A stretch of 64,000 nucleotides of DNA from Oreohelix idahoensis (GCA_024509875.1 JAMPIV010012262.1:62001-126000); one strand, 5' to 3'; positions 1-10,664 are shown, counted from the first letter of the stretch. Made by a program: numbers and translations. The notes: a model not told the origin generated them from the sequence alone.

Positions 1-1105
1 TCCAGCTAAACCCAAATAAACATTCTTCGGATTTTTTCCCTCTTGCCGGGCCTTCCAATCCTTCTAGACTCAAAATCTCTAATACGAAGAAGTTTTAACT
101 TCTATGCTCCTGCTTTCTGGAACAAACAACCTTAGTATATTAACTCTCTGGGAACCGACATCACAATTATTGTGATTTCATAATTAGATTTTTAAGTTTT
201 AAGTATAGGTAGGGGATTAAAAATGTAAGCTTGTGTGTTTAATCAACACCGTGTGGAGTGGACGTCCACAATGGGGGAGGGGTCAATCAAAAGTGGACAG
301 AGGTGGACATGGGGGAGGAGAGGGTAAAAAAAAATTGCCAGAATTTTGTGAACCTCTTTTAATGGATGTCCCTTCACTGGCAAGTCGCAACGGGTCATCT
401 GTAAGATTTCATGTATATACATTATTGAAGATCAAATACACTTCCATCGCACCTTGTGCATAGGTGTTGGAAATTTCATCATGTAAAACAAGTTACTACA
501 GAAACCATAACTACAAAAACACAAAAAAGTGTTTTTTTCACCAGCATCTTGCTTCAGTGTTACTCCCATGCTTTGGAAGGAGCGAAAAAGAAATGTATGA
601 AAGAATAACAAACAAAAATATTTCTTTAGAGTTTCTTCTTATTTTCCCCCCGTCAGTTATATTACTGTTATACCCTGTTAAACCTTTCGGTTATATTTGG
701 GGTATATTGTGTGATAAATTCCCCTTCGATGCTAGCCTGTTGTTACTCCTGTAAAAGCACTGAACCTGAAAAGGGCAGCTAGCAGACTGTCTGGATATTT
801 CTCCGCGTCTGTCAGTTATTACTATGGTGGCATGTTCAACACTGTATTTCACATCTTCTCTTGATCGTTCGCTGGTAGCCCTGAGAAGGAGGACGAGTCC
901 TAAAAAATGACTACAAGCTGGATTGTGGAGCTCTGTTCGTTTCTTCTTATTATTATTTTCCACCTTCTTCTTCTTCTCATTATCCCCTTCTGTTTCTTTT
1001 CGTCGTTCTTCTATCTCATTTTCTTCTTCTTCTAACATCTTATTATACTTAAACTTGCCTTGTATAATTCATGGAGGTCTCTTAGGACACACATAAGGAA
1101 TAGTC
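1..1105. other. No recognised gene
   Basis: AT-rich intergenic or intronic sequence, probably inside or beyond the last alpha-tubulin intron. The short open frames lack motifs or splice context. A pyrimidine-rich TTC/TTCTT stretch at about 950-1040 is low complexity. The missing last tubulin coding exon (the acidic C-terminal tail) was looked for on the minus strand and not seen. Confidence 0.5.
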
Positions 1106-1107
1106 CT

Positions 1108-1205
1108 ATTACTCATGCAGCCGTGTCGTATGCCGTGACTAATTTGAGGTTATGCATATGGCTAGCAACCTCAACATATAAAACATATTGTTACATAAAC
1201 CAGTA
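1108..1205 (-). repeat. SINE-C copy (fragment)
   Basis: The reverse complement matches the middle of a dispersed repeat found at least eight more times in this window (for example 28945-29190 and 48100-48310). Its hallmark is a run of TTTTACATGATGAGGTTGCC followed by an AACCTC..CATATTAGTC-like segment. The family has no ORF and several copies share similar ends, so I treat it as a SINE-like or other short non-autonomous repeat. Confidence 0.45.
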
Positions 1206-1369
1206 CAGCGAGATCTCATTGATACTTTGTGCAGGCTTTTTGCAACGGGACAAGCTAAAATGGTGGATCCATTCTACACAAGAAGCGAAATGCTTCTATT
1301 ATCAGAGTTCATTAGGACAAAACCGCTAGATCGTTTAATCTAGTCTTGATGCGGTGTATGAGTGACACC

Positions 1370-1490
1370 TCACTTTATACTGTCATGCCTACCACCACTG
1401 CTACAATAACTACTACTACTACGAAAACTACTACTACTACGAAAACTACTACTATTACAACCACCACTACTACTATTCCCCCTCTACTTC
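1370..1490 (+). repeat. ACT/ACA trinucleotide array with embedded CACTTTATACTG motif
   Basis: Degenerate (ACT)n/(ACA)n repeats are interrupted by a motif reading roughly CCTCACTTTATACTG-CATG-CCACCAC. The same motif recurs inside the arrays at about 3326-3360, 5687-5720 and 5810-5840. This array sits just upstream of the truncated LINE-A copy, and LINE-A copies end in the same kind of trinucleotide tail, so it may be the tail of an earlier insertion. Confidence 0.6.
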
Positions 1491-1529
1491 CCGTGTTTTG
1501 CCGACACCTATACGGTGAAGCTGGAGTGT

Positions 1530-3176
1530 CCTCTCCAGGGCGCTAGCTTCGGCACAGTTATATGGAGATCAAGCTGTTGCCCATGCAGCATGTTCTCCCT
1601 CTCTTGCATAGGATGCCATGCCAGTGCTGGGAAGAGACAACTATTCCTCAAGACATGCGAGATGCCAAGATTGTAATACTGTATAAAAATAAAGGAGACA
1701 GAAGTGATTGCAATAACTACAGAGGCATCTCTCTTCTCAGTAGTGTTGGTAAGGTTTTTGCCAAAGTCATCTTAATGCGACTACACAAGTTAGCTGAGCG
1801 CATATATCCAGAGTCACCGTGTGGATTCCGAGCTGGTAGATCAACAGCAGACATGATCTTCTCTCTCCGCCAGCTTCAGGAAAAATCAAGAGAGCAGAAA
1901 AGGCCTTTATATATCGCCTTTATAGACCTCACAAAAGCATTTGACCTGGTTAGTAGGGATGGACTCTTCAAAATCCTCCTGAAAATAGGTTGCCCTTCTA
2001 AAATGATGGAAATGATATTCCATGACGACATGAAGGGAACAGTCCAATATGCTGGAAGCACGTCACAGCCCTTTGACATACGAAGTGGTGTTAAACAAGG
2101 CTGTGTTCTGGCTCCGACCCTCTTTGGGATCTTCTTTGCCTTACTCTTGAAACATGCATTCAGAGATGCAACTGAAGGAATATGCCTTCACACTAGGTCA
2201 GATGGCCGTCTGTTTAATCTTTCAAGGCTGAAGGCAAAAATAAAAATCAGAAGGGTCACTATGAGAGACTTGTTGTTCGCTGATGATGCTGCAGTCGTCA
2301 CTCAAAGCCAACAGGAGCTTCAGAGCTTGATGAATCGCTTCAGTAAAGCATGCAAGGACTTTGGCCTCACAATAAGTCTAAAGAAAACGAATGTGCTGAG
2401 TCAGGATGTGGGTGCTGCACCAGTTATCACTATCGATAACTATGAATTGGCGGTGGTGCACCACTTCACATACCTAGGGTCTACCATCAATGACAAACTC
2501 TCACTGGACACAGAAATCGACAGCCGCATTGGCGAAGCTGCAGCTAGATTTGCCCGCCTCACATCGCGTGTTTGGGGAAACTCCAAACTCACAACGAAGA
2601 CCAAAGCTGCGGTATATAACGCCTGCGTCACCAGCACACTCCTTTATGGCAGCGAGACCTGGACGACCTATGCTAAGCAAGAAAGAAGGCTCAATACCTT
2701 CCATTTACGGTGTCTACTCCACATCCTCGGCATCTCGTGGAAAGATAAAGTGACAAATGCCGAGGTCTTGTCACGTGCTGGCCTTCAAAGTATGTACACA
2801 CTGCTTAGACAGCGCAGACTTCGCTGGCTTGGCCATGTTCGCCGCATGGAAGATGGTCGCATCCCAAAAGATATCTTATACGGACAATTAGCAGATGGCA
2901 AGAGAGCAGTTGGGCGACCACAGCTGAGGTTCAAAGATGTGTGCAGGAGAGATATGAGGGCACTGGACATGGATCCAGCAACATGGGAGGATGAAGCTGC
3001 CGATCGCACTAAATGGAGATGCTATTTACGGCACCACCTCAGATTGAGCGAAAAGAGGCTCACACAACAAGCAGAGAGAAGAGGAGAAAACGTCGAAAAG
3101 AACACCAGGAAAATAAGCAGCTGAGGGCTGCCACCTCAGTGGCGCATTCCCATAGTCAGTTATGACGGAAGGGGCT
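1530..3176 (+). mobile_element. LINE-A: 5'-truncated RTE-like non-LTR retrotransposon
   Basis: The element covers the reverse-transcriptase domain and C-terminal part of a LINE and ends in a trinucleotide tail beginning near 3176. The endonuclease and the 5' end are absent, as in normal 5' truncation; the left boundary is approximate. The 3' end, with a TTATGAC-GAAGGGGCTA sequence before the repeats, is shared with the second copy at 7548-7910, which fixes the family's true 3' terminus. The clade (RTE-like) is inferred from motif style only. Confidence 0.75.
1562..3124 (+). CDS. LINE-A reverse transcriptase ORF (520 aa, truncated at N-terminus)
   Basis: This ORF encodes the polymerase that copies LINE RNA at the nicked target. 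Visible motifs in order: NNYRGISLLS near residue 55, CGFRAGRS near 86, AFIDLTKAFD near 118, GVKQGCVLAP near 178, the catalytic FADD near 241, the YLGS thumb motif, then the RLRWLGHVRRMEDGRIPKD and GKRAVGRPQLR tail motifs typical of this LINE group. The frame is uninterrupted, so the copy is either young or little decayed. The ATG lies inside the truncated domain and is not a natural start. Related LINEs often end in a C2H2-like zinc finger; here the protein stops after a basic KNTRKISS end without one. Confidence 0.8.
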   Translation: MEIKLLPMQHVLPLLHRMPCQCWEETTIPQDMRDAKIVILYKNKGDRSDCNNYRGISLLSSVGKVFAKVILMRLHKLAERIYPESPCGFRAGRSTADMIFSLRQLQEKSREQKRPLYIAFIDLTKAFDLVSRDGLFKILLKIGCPSKMMEMIFHDDMKGTVQYAGSTSQPFDIRSGVKQGCVLAPTLFGIFFALLLKHAFRDATEGICLHTRSDGRLFNLSRLKAKIKIRRVTMRDLLFADDAAVVTQSQQELQSLMNRFSKACKDFGLTISLKKTNVLSQDVGAAPVITIDNYELAVVHHFTYLGSTINDKLSLDTEIDSRIGEAAARFARLTSRVWGNSKLTTKTKAAVYNACVTSTLLYGSETWTTYAKQERRLNTFHLRCLLHILGISWKDKVTNAEVLSRAGLQSMYTLLRQRRLRWLGHVRRMEDGRIPKDILYGQLADGKRAVGRPQLRFKDVCRRDMRALDMDPATWEDEAADRTKWRCYLRHHLRLSEKRLTQQAERRGENVEKNTRKISS

Positions 3177-3400
3177 ACTACTACTACTACTACTATTACC
3201 ACCACCACAACAACAACAACTATTACTACTACTACTACTTCAACTTTAACTACTACTACAACAACAACTACTACTTTTACAACCACTACTACTACTACCA
3301 CCACTACAACTATCAATACTACTACCACCTCACTTTACACTGCCATGACCACCACTAATGCTACTACAGCAACAACTACTACTACAATGTCACGGGTTGC
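3176..3400 (+). repeat. (ACT/ACA)n tail of LINE-A
   Basis: About 220 bp of degenerate trinucleotide repeat directly follows the LINE-A 3' end. It contains another copy of the CACTTTACACTGCCATGACC motif. Poly-Thr and poly-Val open frames across it on both strands are repeat artefacts. Confidence 0.8.
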
Positions 3401-5600
3401 TTTCCCTTTGCAGTGATGGTCCAGCAATAGCCAAAACCTAGAGTATCTAATGTGGGTCTTCTAAAGTATCTACCTTCGCACAAGATTACTCTTGGTAGAG
3501 ATGCAAATAAAAGGATGATGATGCTTCTACCTTGAGGTAGGGTTCACAAGAAATTCAGAAATCAAGAACAATGCTGAATGTGTCTAGCAAAGTTAACTTA
3601 TTATATGCCCGACAACTTTTGTGAAGAGATATATTGAATGATTTAGCTCGTTCAAGCCCCCAACTGATTTAATTCAGTGAAATCTTAATTTAGTAGCTCT
3701 GTTTTAAGTGTATTTAAGGTCACTAAGACATACGGGTGCAGTAAACTCAAAAGGATTAAATCAACTATAAATTTGTATATATACAAATAAATTTAAAAAT
3801 CAGTTATATTTAAGTGTAAAATGAATAATTCTTTTTAAAAAAGGTAATCATCACAGGGTGATGTCATGAATATTCAGGGAATTGTCTGAAAGTTCACTAG
3901 GCACCTTTTAAGTTGGTACTTAGCTGCCATTAAGTGTGTTGGTTTCTGCTCCATCCGACGTTTAGTTCTTTGCAGATTATGGACTGATTCACTCTCGTCA
4001 CTGGTCAAGTCTTGAGGTTGTGACACGTTCCAAGAAATATCAGTGAGTAATAACGAAGCTGGTACAGTAGCTTAAGACCGTCAGATGGTGTCTAGCGTTG
4101 ACAGTAGGCCACTTATACCACACACTTTGTCCCAGAGATAGCACGCTCAACTGGTACCACCGACTAGTATCATGAAAGAAGAGAAACAAATACCCTCCTG
4201 TGTATTGGGTGTCCTGACACACAATCACGTGGCCCCTCTTTTCATTCCACCATCCCATCTACCTCAGAATTTTACCCTCTCTGAACATGAATATTAATCC
4301 CTGTGAGCGGAAAACATTCATTACATTTATATTGATTATCTTTACATTTGCACTGGTTGAAAAGGTGAATAGCATAATAAGTATGTGCATCAGTTCTATC
4401 TACATCCACTCCCTGCTCCATATGGATCTTGGGATTACTTATGCTTTTGGTTCCCTATGAAAAACCCGTATAAAGGAGTCACCAGCTCCTGCAGTGGTGG
4501 TTCATGAAATTATAATTCTATTTGCTGAGGTTGCCAGCCTCGTATGACTTGGACATCCATTAGCAATTTTCACATGTTAATAAATGCAAAATATAGAATT
4601 ATGAAATGTACAACTTACCTCAAAATCTCTTTGGGAATACTGACTCCTGGCTCGGAGAAATAGTTAAGGCAACTTGTTTAAGATGCCTCTTACACGCGGT
4701 CTGGGGTATCACTTAACATTAGGCTCCCACTCTGACTTTGTGTTCAGATTCTTAGGATTCCGGCTGTCTGTGTTAATGTAGGTAGAGTTTCCCTGGGAAA
4801 TAAGTCCACAAGATGCTCAAACAAGGTCTGGTCTGATAAATGGAATTCTGATCCTATTCCTTACTCTGGCTAGCTGGCTGTCTTCTTGACGAGGTGAATT
4901 TCACAGTGCTCTAAACCGGCGAAAGTGTCAGATTATATTGCAACTTTCGTCCCACGCACGTGGTTGTTACTATCTGACCAGGCTCCAATCAGAAGTGTTG
5001 TTTATAACATCTAGAATTGCCCAGCCAATTGTATTCAATCATGCGTGTTATGATGGGGTTTATCCTAACAATCTCCTCATGGGGAAATTCTGCGTGATTT
5101 TTTAAAAGTCATTTTCCATATAAGGAATTGTTATTTCCGTCGATTATCGTTTACACTCACGACTTCCTACATTATCACAAATAATGTCTTCCCGGAAACT
5201 TATTACAACATTCCGTCTTTCAGGTGCGTGTCTGTAATAGGTCACCACCTGGATAATTTACTGCCCTGTACCTGTGCAAACAAACATTCATCGTGTGACC
5301 ATCTGGGTTGTGTTCTCTCCACGAGAGAAATTAGGAAGTTACCAGAGCCATTTTAGCGCTAATCAAGCTCGCGGGTCGATCGTCGTGTTAATCCGGGGCG
5401 CGAATGTTTGGCACACGAGAATTTTACCAACATCACCTGTCTACTCTCTCATCAGGAATGATCAGGTAAACAGACACGATGAATCATTACAGGAAGAAGT
5501 GTAAACAATGACCCGAAAATACAAAATATTGTCCGAGATAGGAGAATAGAACTTGAAGAGCACAAAATGAACTACGGGATGGCACCAGAAATGAAAAGTT
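3401..5600. other. No gene recognised; possible SINE-C trace at 4485-4560
   Basis: This is mostly unique AT-rich DNA. A short stretch near 4490-4555 (TGCAGTGGTGGTT...GAGGTTGCCAGCCTCGT) resembles the middle of SINE-C. No open frame shows a recognisable domain, and no splice-bounded ORF was found. Confidence 0.4.
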
Positions 5601-5614
5601 TCGCGGTCATTCTG

Positions 5615-5840
5615 TGACATACAACAACTATTACTATTACAACCACTACAACTACTACCACCCCTACAACTGTCAATACTACTACCTCCTCACTTTATAC
5701 TGCCATGATCAGCACCACTGCTACTACTACAACAACCACTACTAATACAACAACTACTACAATACAACCACCACTACTACTACTACCACCACAACTATCA
5801 AAAACGCTACCACCTCATTTTATACTGCCATGACCACCAC
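5615..5840 (+). repeat. ACT/ACC trinucleotide array with two CACTTTATACTGCCATGA motifs
   Basis: The structure matches the LINE-A tail region: degenerate trinucleotides with the same approximately 30-bp motif at about 5687 and 5813. No LINE-A coding sequence is attached, so this is an isolated tail or an independently amplified composite repeat. Confidence 0.6.
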
Positions 5841-6155
5841 CAATGCTGCTACTATCTTTCTTATTTCACTAGTTCTTATTCTTTTGTTTTTCTTCTTCAC
5901 GATCCTCGCCATCTTTTTCTTCAGTATTATCATCGTCAACATCATGATATTGCCTTTCACCATCTTTCCTTCTACTTTTTCTTCTTTTCATTTAGTTCGT
6001 CTGTTTTATGAATGATATATTCCTTTTGTTACTGTGACTACTTTTGTAGCCATTCTGATAACAATGCCCCTAACTGATGCAAAAGTTGTTCTGTAAGAAG
6101 ACACAAACAAACAACAGAGACCAGTCTAAGGCAAGTCAGTGAAATGATAACCTAC

Positions 6156-6319
6156 CAATGCACGAAGGCCCTCTTTGCGTACATCAAGTCAAACTTATGG
6201 TCAAGCCGGGACCAAGCTTCCCCAATGGCCGTAGTGTTGCTCAGCATGCAGACAGCTCGGTTGATTTTGGCAAGATCTCCTCCAGGCACAGTAGTTGGTG
6301 GTTGGTAGTTGATGCCTAC
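6156..6319 (-). CDS. Alpha-tubulin, coding exon 3 (partial gene)
   Basis: The minus strand reads [20 protein letters not shown] through [16 protein letters not shown], the conserved C-terminal domain of alpha-tubulin. The acceptor TTCTTTCAG precedes 6319 and the donor GTAGGT follows 6156. The exon is 164 bp: 54 codons plus two bases of a Trp codon, so it joins exon 2 in phase. The next exon should encode YVGEGMEEGEF and the acidic tail; it is not visible between 1 and 6155 and presumably lies beyond the window. The reading frame is undamaged. Confidence 0.93.
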
Positions 6320-6839
6320 CTGAAAGAATTAGGTTAGTCTAACAGTACCAGATAACGCCAAACATGAGTTAAATTCTAAATTAACACACGCAAAAGCAGC
6401 TTTCCAGAAAACAAAACGGATTTTACGCAACACATTTTTGTCAATAAAAGTAAGAAAAAGAGTTCAAGTGTTATATAGAGTCAATCCTATCAACTGGAAG
6501 CCATTCGTGGACAATCATCAAATAAGTAAGAAAAGTCCCGAAGGCAACAGATAAGTGGTTTTTGTTTTATATGAGAATGTTAAAAATACCATGGGCAGCT
6601 AAACAGTGTAACGAGAATATCTTGAAAATAAAAAGGAGTGTGCAAAGGACTCTTATGAGAAGAGGAACGATGGAATACATCACGACAACAGAAAAGATTA
6701 AACACAAAAGAAATAATAGGTCGACGAAGAATGAAAACACTGAACACATAAGTATCGTGGCACAGAAATAAGTCAGACACAAAATAGATAAACAGTAATG
6801 TGTACAGGAAGTCTTGGAGAGATATAAGAATCTGTATTA

Positions 6840-6960
6840 TGTACCTCATCATGTACAACTAATTGCTGCAGAAACCACTACAGCAAAATAAAGTGACTGC
6901 TCGGTGCAGGTTTCCTGCAAGGGATAAGCTGTAGTAGTTGCTCCGTGCTCCATAGACAGC
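6840..6960 (-). repeat. SINE-C copy (minus orientation)
   Basis: The reverse complement begins with a GAGCAC/TGGAGC-ACTAC segment and continues TTGCAGGAAACCTGCACC, then the GTAGTGGTTTCTGCAGCAAT and TACATGATGAGGT segments, in the same order as the plus-strand copies at 28945 and 48100. Confidence 0.55.
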
Positions 6961-7099
6961 GGAAAGTAAAATGATAAAAATAATAGTGTCTCCCCCGAGG
7001 AGGTTGGCAAAAGTCATGCTGTCGAACCGCTCCTCTTGTGGAACAGACATTATTGGCGGACTTGTTCTAGTGTTTGCTTGTCTCCCCCACATGGACACA

Positions 7100-7545
7100 T
7101 GTCTGTCCGTCCAAATTTTAATTTACTGGACATATGATATTTGAGTCTATCTCAAATTATCAGTTTTCAATCGGAAAGTTATCACATCATATCTTCTTGG
7201 TAAGAAGTAGTACAGTCGATTCTCCTATAATGGGATGTACGTGTTCTTAAAAATAACCGCGTTGTGGAATTTCGCGCAATAAAAATAACAGGGCTGATGG
7301 GAAAAATAGGGGAGGGACATAACACTCTGCACCTGTACAGTCTCGTAAGTAATACACCAATAACAAATAATATATAAGTGCAACCACAGTTTTAAACAGC
7401 TTAAACTCCTAATAAATTAATAAATATTACAGTTTCAAGATTCTCCTCAGCACCAACGGCTTTCCTTTTTTCGTTCGCTATTTGTAATCTTAGCCAGGAC
7501 GCTTACTCATGTTTGGGATACTGTATTAAACACTTTTTTTTTTTT
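7100..7545. other. No gene recognised
   Basis: AT-rich sequence. CG-containing phrases such as AACCGCGTTGTGGAATTTCGCG at about 7257 recur loosely at 8060-8130, on the far side of the LINE-A insertion. Both pieces may belong to one older DNA transposon that LINE-A split, but I could not find paired terminal repeats. Confidence 0.3.
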
Positions 7546-7547
7546 TA

Positions 7548-7910
7548 AACTGGCTTGGCCATGTCCGCCGCATGGAAGATGGTCGCATCCCGAAAGATAT
7601 CTTCTACGGACAACTGGCTGATGGAAAAAAAACAGTTGGACGACCGTAGCTGAGGCTCAAAGACGTGTACAAGAGAGACATGAGGGCACTGAACATAAAT
7701 CCAGCAGCCTGGGAGGATGAAGCTGTTGATCGAAGCACCGAGTGACGATGCTCTCTCTTCGGCGCCACCTCAGACTGGGCGAAAAGAAGCTCTCACGGCA
7801 AGCAGAAGAGAAGAGAAAACGTCGAAAGGAACACCAGGAAAATAAGCAGTTGAGGGCTGTCATTTCAGCTAATAGTTAGTTATGACTGAAGGGGCTATTA
7901 TTATTATTCT
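7548..7910 (+). mobile_element. LINE-A 3' fragment (second copy)
   Basis: About 350 bp collinear with 2822-3176 of the first copy: the LGHV/CRMEDGRIPKDI region, the GRPQLR region and the lysine-rich end, followed by GAAGGGGCTATTATTATT. Frameshifts and stops are present (for example CGACCGTAGCTGAG). The shared end with a trinucleotide tail confirms the family's 3' terminus. Confidence 0.8.
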
Positions 7911-8184
7911 TCTTATGTTATCAAGAAAAATACACTCGGGAAAACAGCGTCATACATACAAGAGGTGTGTGATTTGTGTATTCCTCAGCGGGCCCCTATG
8001 TTTAGCTGATTTTACTCGGTAGCGCAAAGGATAGTTACCTTGTGAAAAATCGCAAATGAGCTAACATGATTTCGCGTTCTGAAGATTTTACCTCCTATTT
8101 ATTAACCGCGTATGAACAAATTCGCGCGTTACAGACACGCGTTGTAACAGAAGATAGTGTTTTCTTCTTGGGTGATCTCTACAT

Positions 8185-8458
8185 CAAGGGTTCTCAATCT
8201 TTTTTTTTTTTGCTCATGGCTCCCCTTCTGAGCCTCATTTACCTCTGTGGCTTCCTCACAGTCGCTGTTAGCTGGAAAATTGTACTTGACCATCTTACTG
8301 TGGCCCCTTCGACATATACGGATGGAGACTGAACACCTATGGGTTTGCCCGGAGTGCAATGATGTCAATTCTGTATAACAATAACTGTGGCCCCTAGAAA
8401 TATGGCGTGGTCCCCTGGGGGAGAGGAGGGGGAATATGGCCCACGCTGAGAACCCCTG
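8185..8458. mobile_element. hAT-type MITE with a LINE tail inserted
   Basis: The ends read CAAGGGTTCTCAATC at left and, in reverse complement, CAGGGGTTCTCAGC at right. This matches the CAG-GGTTCTCAACC style of hAT terminal repeats seen in the other MITEs here. The flanking 8-mers are only partly alike, so the duplication is weak. The interior is non-coding and interrupted by a LINE-R tail. Confidence 0.5.
8321..8383 (+). mobile_element. LINE-R 3' tail (63-bp, severely 5'-truncated insertion)
   Basis: GATGGAGACTGAACACCTAT...CAATAAC is the last part of the RNase-H LINE also seen at 46114-46568 and 31836-31900. It is flanked by direct repeats of about 24 bp (8297-8320 and 8384-8407, both starting ACTGTGGCCCCT), a convincing target-site duplication inside the MITE. 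Confidence 0.7.
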
Positions 8459-8665
8459 CCTACACCACTCTTCTTTGAAGCTATTTCTGACAATTGCTGT
8501 TAACTCTTTGCACGTTGCCCTGTCTTCATTTTGAATTTTGCATCCTCCTTTGGCAAGTCTAATAATTTGCAAGAATAATTACATTATTTTCTTAAAATCA
8601 TTATGTATGACATTAATACAAGTTGGAGCAGAGTAAACGGGAGACGACTATAAGATAAAATAACC

Positions 8666-8875
8666 TGCATTACAAGGCAGTTCTTATTCTGAAATCCCCA
8701 GGGTAAGGCAAGTAGAAGGTGACCAAAAAACACAAGGAGAAGAAAACTGAAGATGGAAATGAAAGGGATAAAGACGACATGCTAGGACATTGTGCGGATG
8801 TCACGTGGCAGGTGAACTTGGTATGAGTTTGTTGAAGGTATGCTTCTTGGGGAGATGAAGGTAATAATGATGGTG
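8666..8875 (+). mobile_element. LINE-B 3' fragment
   Basis: Collinear with 17710-17905 of the long LINE-B copy, from the GCATTACAAGGCAGTTCTT segment to the TGCTTCTTGGGGAG end. It is degenerate with no open frame. A GATGGTGAT-type microsatellite follows. Confidence 0.7.
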
Positions 8876-8955
8876 ATGATGATGATGGTGGTGATGATGA
8901 TGATAAAATAAACGATCTATATAATCGTATTGCACATTGAGGAAACCTGCTGATA

Positions 8956-10298
8956 CGAGGGAAGGTCAAAAAGTAATGCCTCCTATTTTTTATGTATGTA
9001 AATACTACATCGGTATGTAATTTGTAAATTTAGCAGGATTCCTCAAAAACTCTTCTGCACTGTATAGCATTACCAACCTGTTTCAGTAACAGGTGGCACC
9101 ACTGTAACAGTTTAAAAATGGCTGCCAAAGACGTTCTGTTAAAACAACTTTATGTCATAGAATTCCTCAATGCTGAAGGCGAGACCCCAATTCGCATTCA
9201 CGAACGTTTGAAGAATGTTTATGGAGATTCAACAGTGGATGCTAGCTAGCACTGTCCGACGTTGGGTACATCGTTGTGACGAAGCTGAAGTAGGTCAATC
9301 CTCAATGGCTGACGCAAAGCGGACTGGCCGTCCGTCTACCGTAGTGACTCCACACAACATTCATCGAGTTGATGGCATCATTCGTGGTGATCGTCGGGTA
9401 ACACTGGATGAACTTTCTTCCATGTTGTCCATTAGTAAAGGCAGTGTGCAGAACATCATTAAAGACCTGGGTTATTCAAAAATTTGTGCACGGTGGATAC
9501 CCAGAATATTGACAGACAGACATAAAGAAACAAGGAAAACCATAGCCATCAACCTCCTGCACAGTTACGAAACTGAAGGAGAAGAGTTTTTATCGAATAT
9601 TGTGACAGGTGATGAGACTTGGGTTCATTTTATTTAACCAGAATCCAAGAGGCAGTCAATGGAATGGCATCACACAACATCGCCGACAAGAAAGAAGTTC
9701 AAAAGTTCACCATCTGTAGGGACAGTTATGGCCTCTGTGTTTTGGGATAAGAAGGGTGTGATTCTTCTCGACTTCTTGGAACAGGGAAACACGGTGAATG
9801 CAGACCGTTACAATGAAACTTTGAAGAAGCTTAGAGGTCGTCTTCGGCGACTTTACCCATTAAAAGATCAGAGAACCGACCTACTGTTGCACGATAATGC
9901 CACGCCACACACCGCTAAACGCACCATTGATGCGATTGCGGAATTTGGCTGGACATTATTACCACATCTCCCTTACAGTCCCGATCTTGCACCTTCTGAC
10001 TTCCATCAGTTTGGACCACTGAAAGAAGATCTTCGCGGACTTCACTTTGAGGACACCGAGACCCTTAAACGCGCCGTACGCCAGTAGTTTAAGAAAAAGT
10101 ACACAGATTTTTACCGTGCGGGGATACATGCTCTTGTGAGAAGATGGACAAACACTGTAACAAATAACGGAGACTACATTGAGAAATAAATATTTGAAGT
10201 TCAGACTTGGGGCTACATTTCAATGTGAATTGTATCTGTTTTCTTGCCTATTGAATGAAATTAAAAATTACGAGGCATTACTTTTTGACCGTCCCTCG
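8956..10298 (+). mobile_element. Mariner transposon 1 (1.34 kb, TA target duplication)
   Basis: Terminal inverted repeats run from CGAGGGAAGGTCAAAAAGTA at left to the mirror end at 10298 (CGAGGGACGGTCAAAAAGTA read inward). They continue AATGCCTC and are flanked by TA on both sides. The length is right for a complete mariner. The transposase inside is broken, so the copy cannot move by itself. Confidence 0.92.
9118..10189 (+). pseudogene. Mariner transposase pseudogene (DD34D)
   Basis: The frame begins MAAKDVLLKQLYVIEFLNAE, with an N-terminal helix-turn-helix. It has TGDETW (first catalytic Asp), LLHDNATPHT (second) and YSPDLAPSD (third), spaced as in the DD34D family. Breaks: a stop and frameshift at about 9240-9250, a TAA at 9635-9637 just after DETWVHF, and a TAG at 10085-10087. 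The natural end reads NNGDYIEK then stop near 10189. All catalytic Asp codons survive. Confidence 0.9.
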
Positions 10299-10522
10299 TA
10301 GCATTACAATAAGTCCTTGTTCTGGAATCCCCAGGGTAAGGGAAGTTGAAGCAGACCGATGACCACATAGAGAAGACAACTGTAGACAAATATGAAAAGA
10401 AGAAGACATAAAAAGACCTGGAGCTGATGGCACGTGATCGACGGACATGGCATGTGTTCGTTGAAGGCACATGTTCCTTGGGAAGCTAAAGGTTATTGAC
10501 TAAGACAATTATATTACCTTAC

Positions 10523-10646
10523 CTTGAAACCAGTTGGACACCAGTCCACGAACTGAATGTTCCTCTTGGCCTTGATGGACGCAATGGCAGAGTTGACGTC
10601 CTTTGGAACAACATCGCCTCGGAACAACATGCAACACGCCATGTAT
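10523..10646 (-). CDS. Alpha-tubulin, coding exon 2
   Basis: The minus strand encodes [20 protein letters not shown] through [10 protein letters not shown], preceded by the last base of an Arg codon. The acceptor CCTATATCAG precedes 10646 and the donor GTAAGG follows 10523. The 124 bp joins exon 1 (ending ..GGC AG) and exon 3 (starting GTA) in phase. This is the C-terminal intermediate domain. The exon is tightly bracketed by LINE-B debris: one fragment ends about 30 bp to the left and another starts about 20 bp to the right. Confidence 0.95.
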
Positions 10647-10664
10647 CTGATATAGGACAAAACA

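Larger units (their letters stand above)
8928..10500 (+). mobile_element. LINE-B 3' fragment interrupted by a mariner
   Basis: LINE-B sequence ATTGAGGAAACCTGCTGATA ends at 8955 and resumes exactly at 10301 with GCATTACAATAAGTCC, ending near 10490 with TTCCTTGGGAAGCTAAAGG. The mariner occupies 8956-10298 between duplicated TA dinucleotides. The pre-insertion LINE can therefore be read across the junction without loss. Confidence 0.85.

Noticed and set aside
3026..3416. Poly-Val and poly-Thr ORFs
   Set aside because: Trinucleotide LINE-A tail.
1..6155. Last alpha-tubulin coding exon
   Set aside because: No minus-strand sequence for the YVGEGMEEGEF-type exon or the acidic tail was found; it presumably lies to the left of the window.
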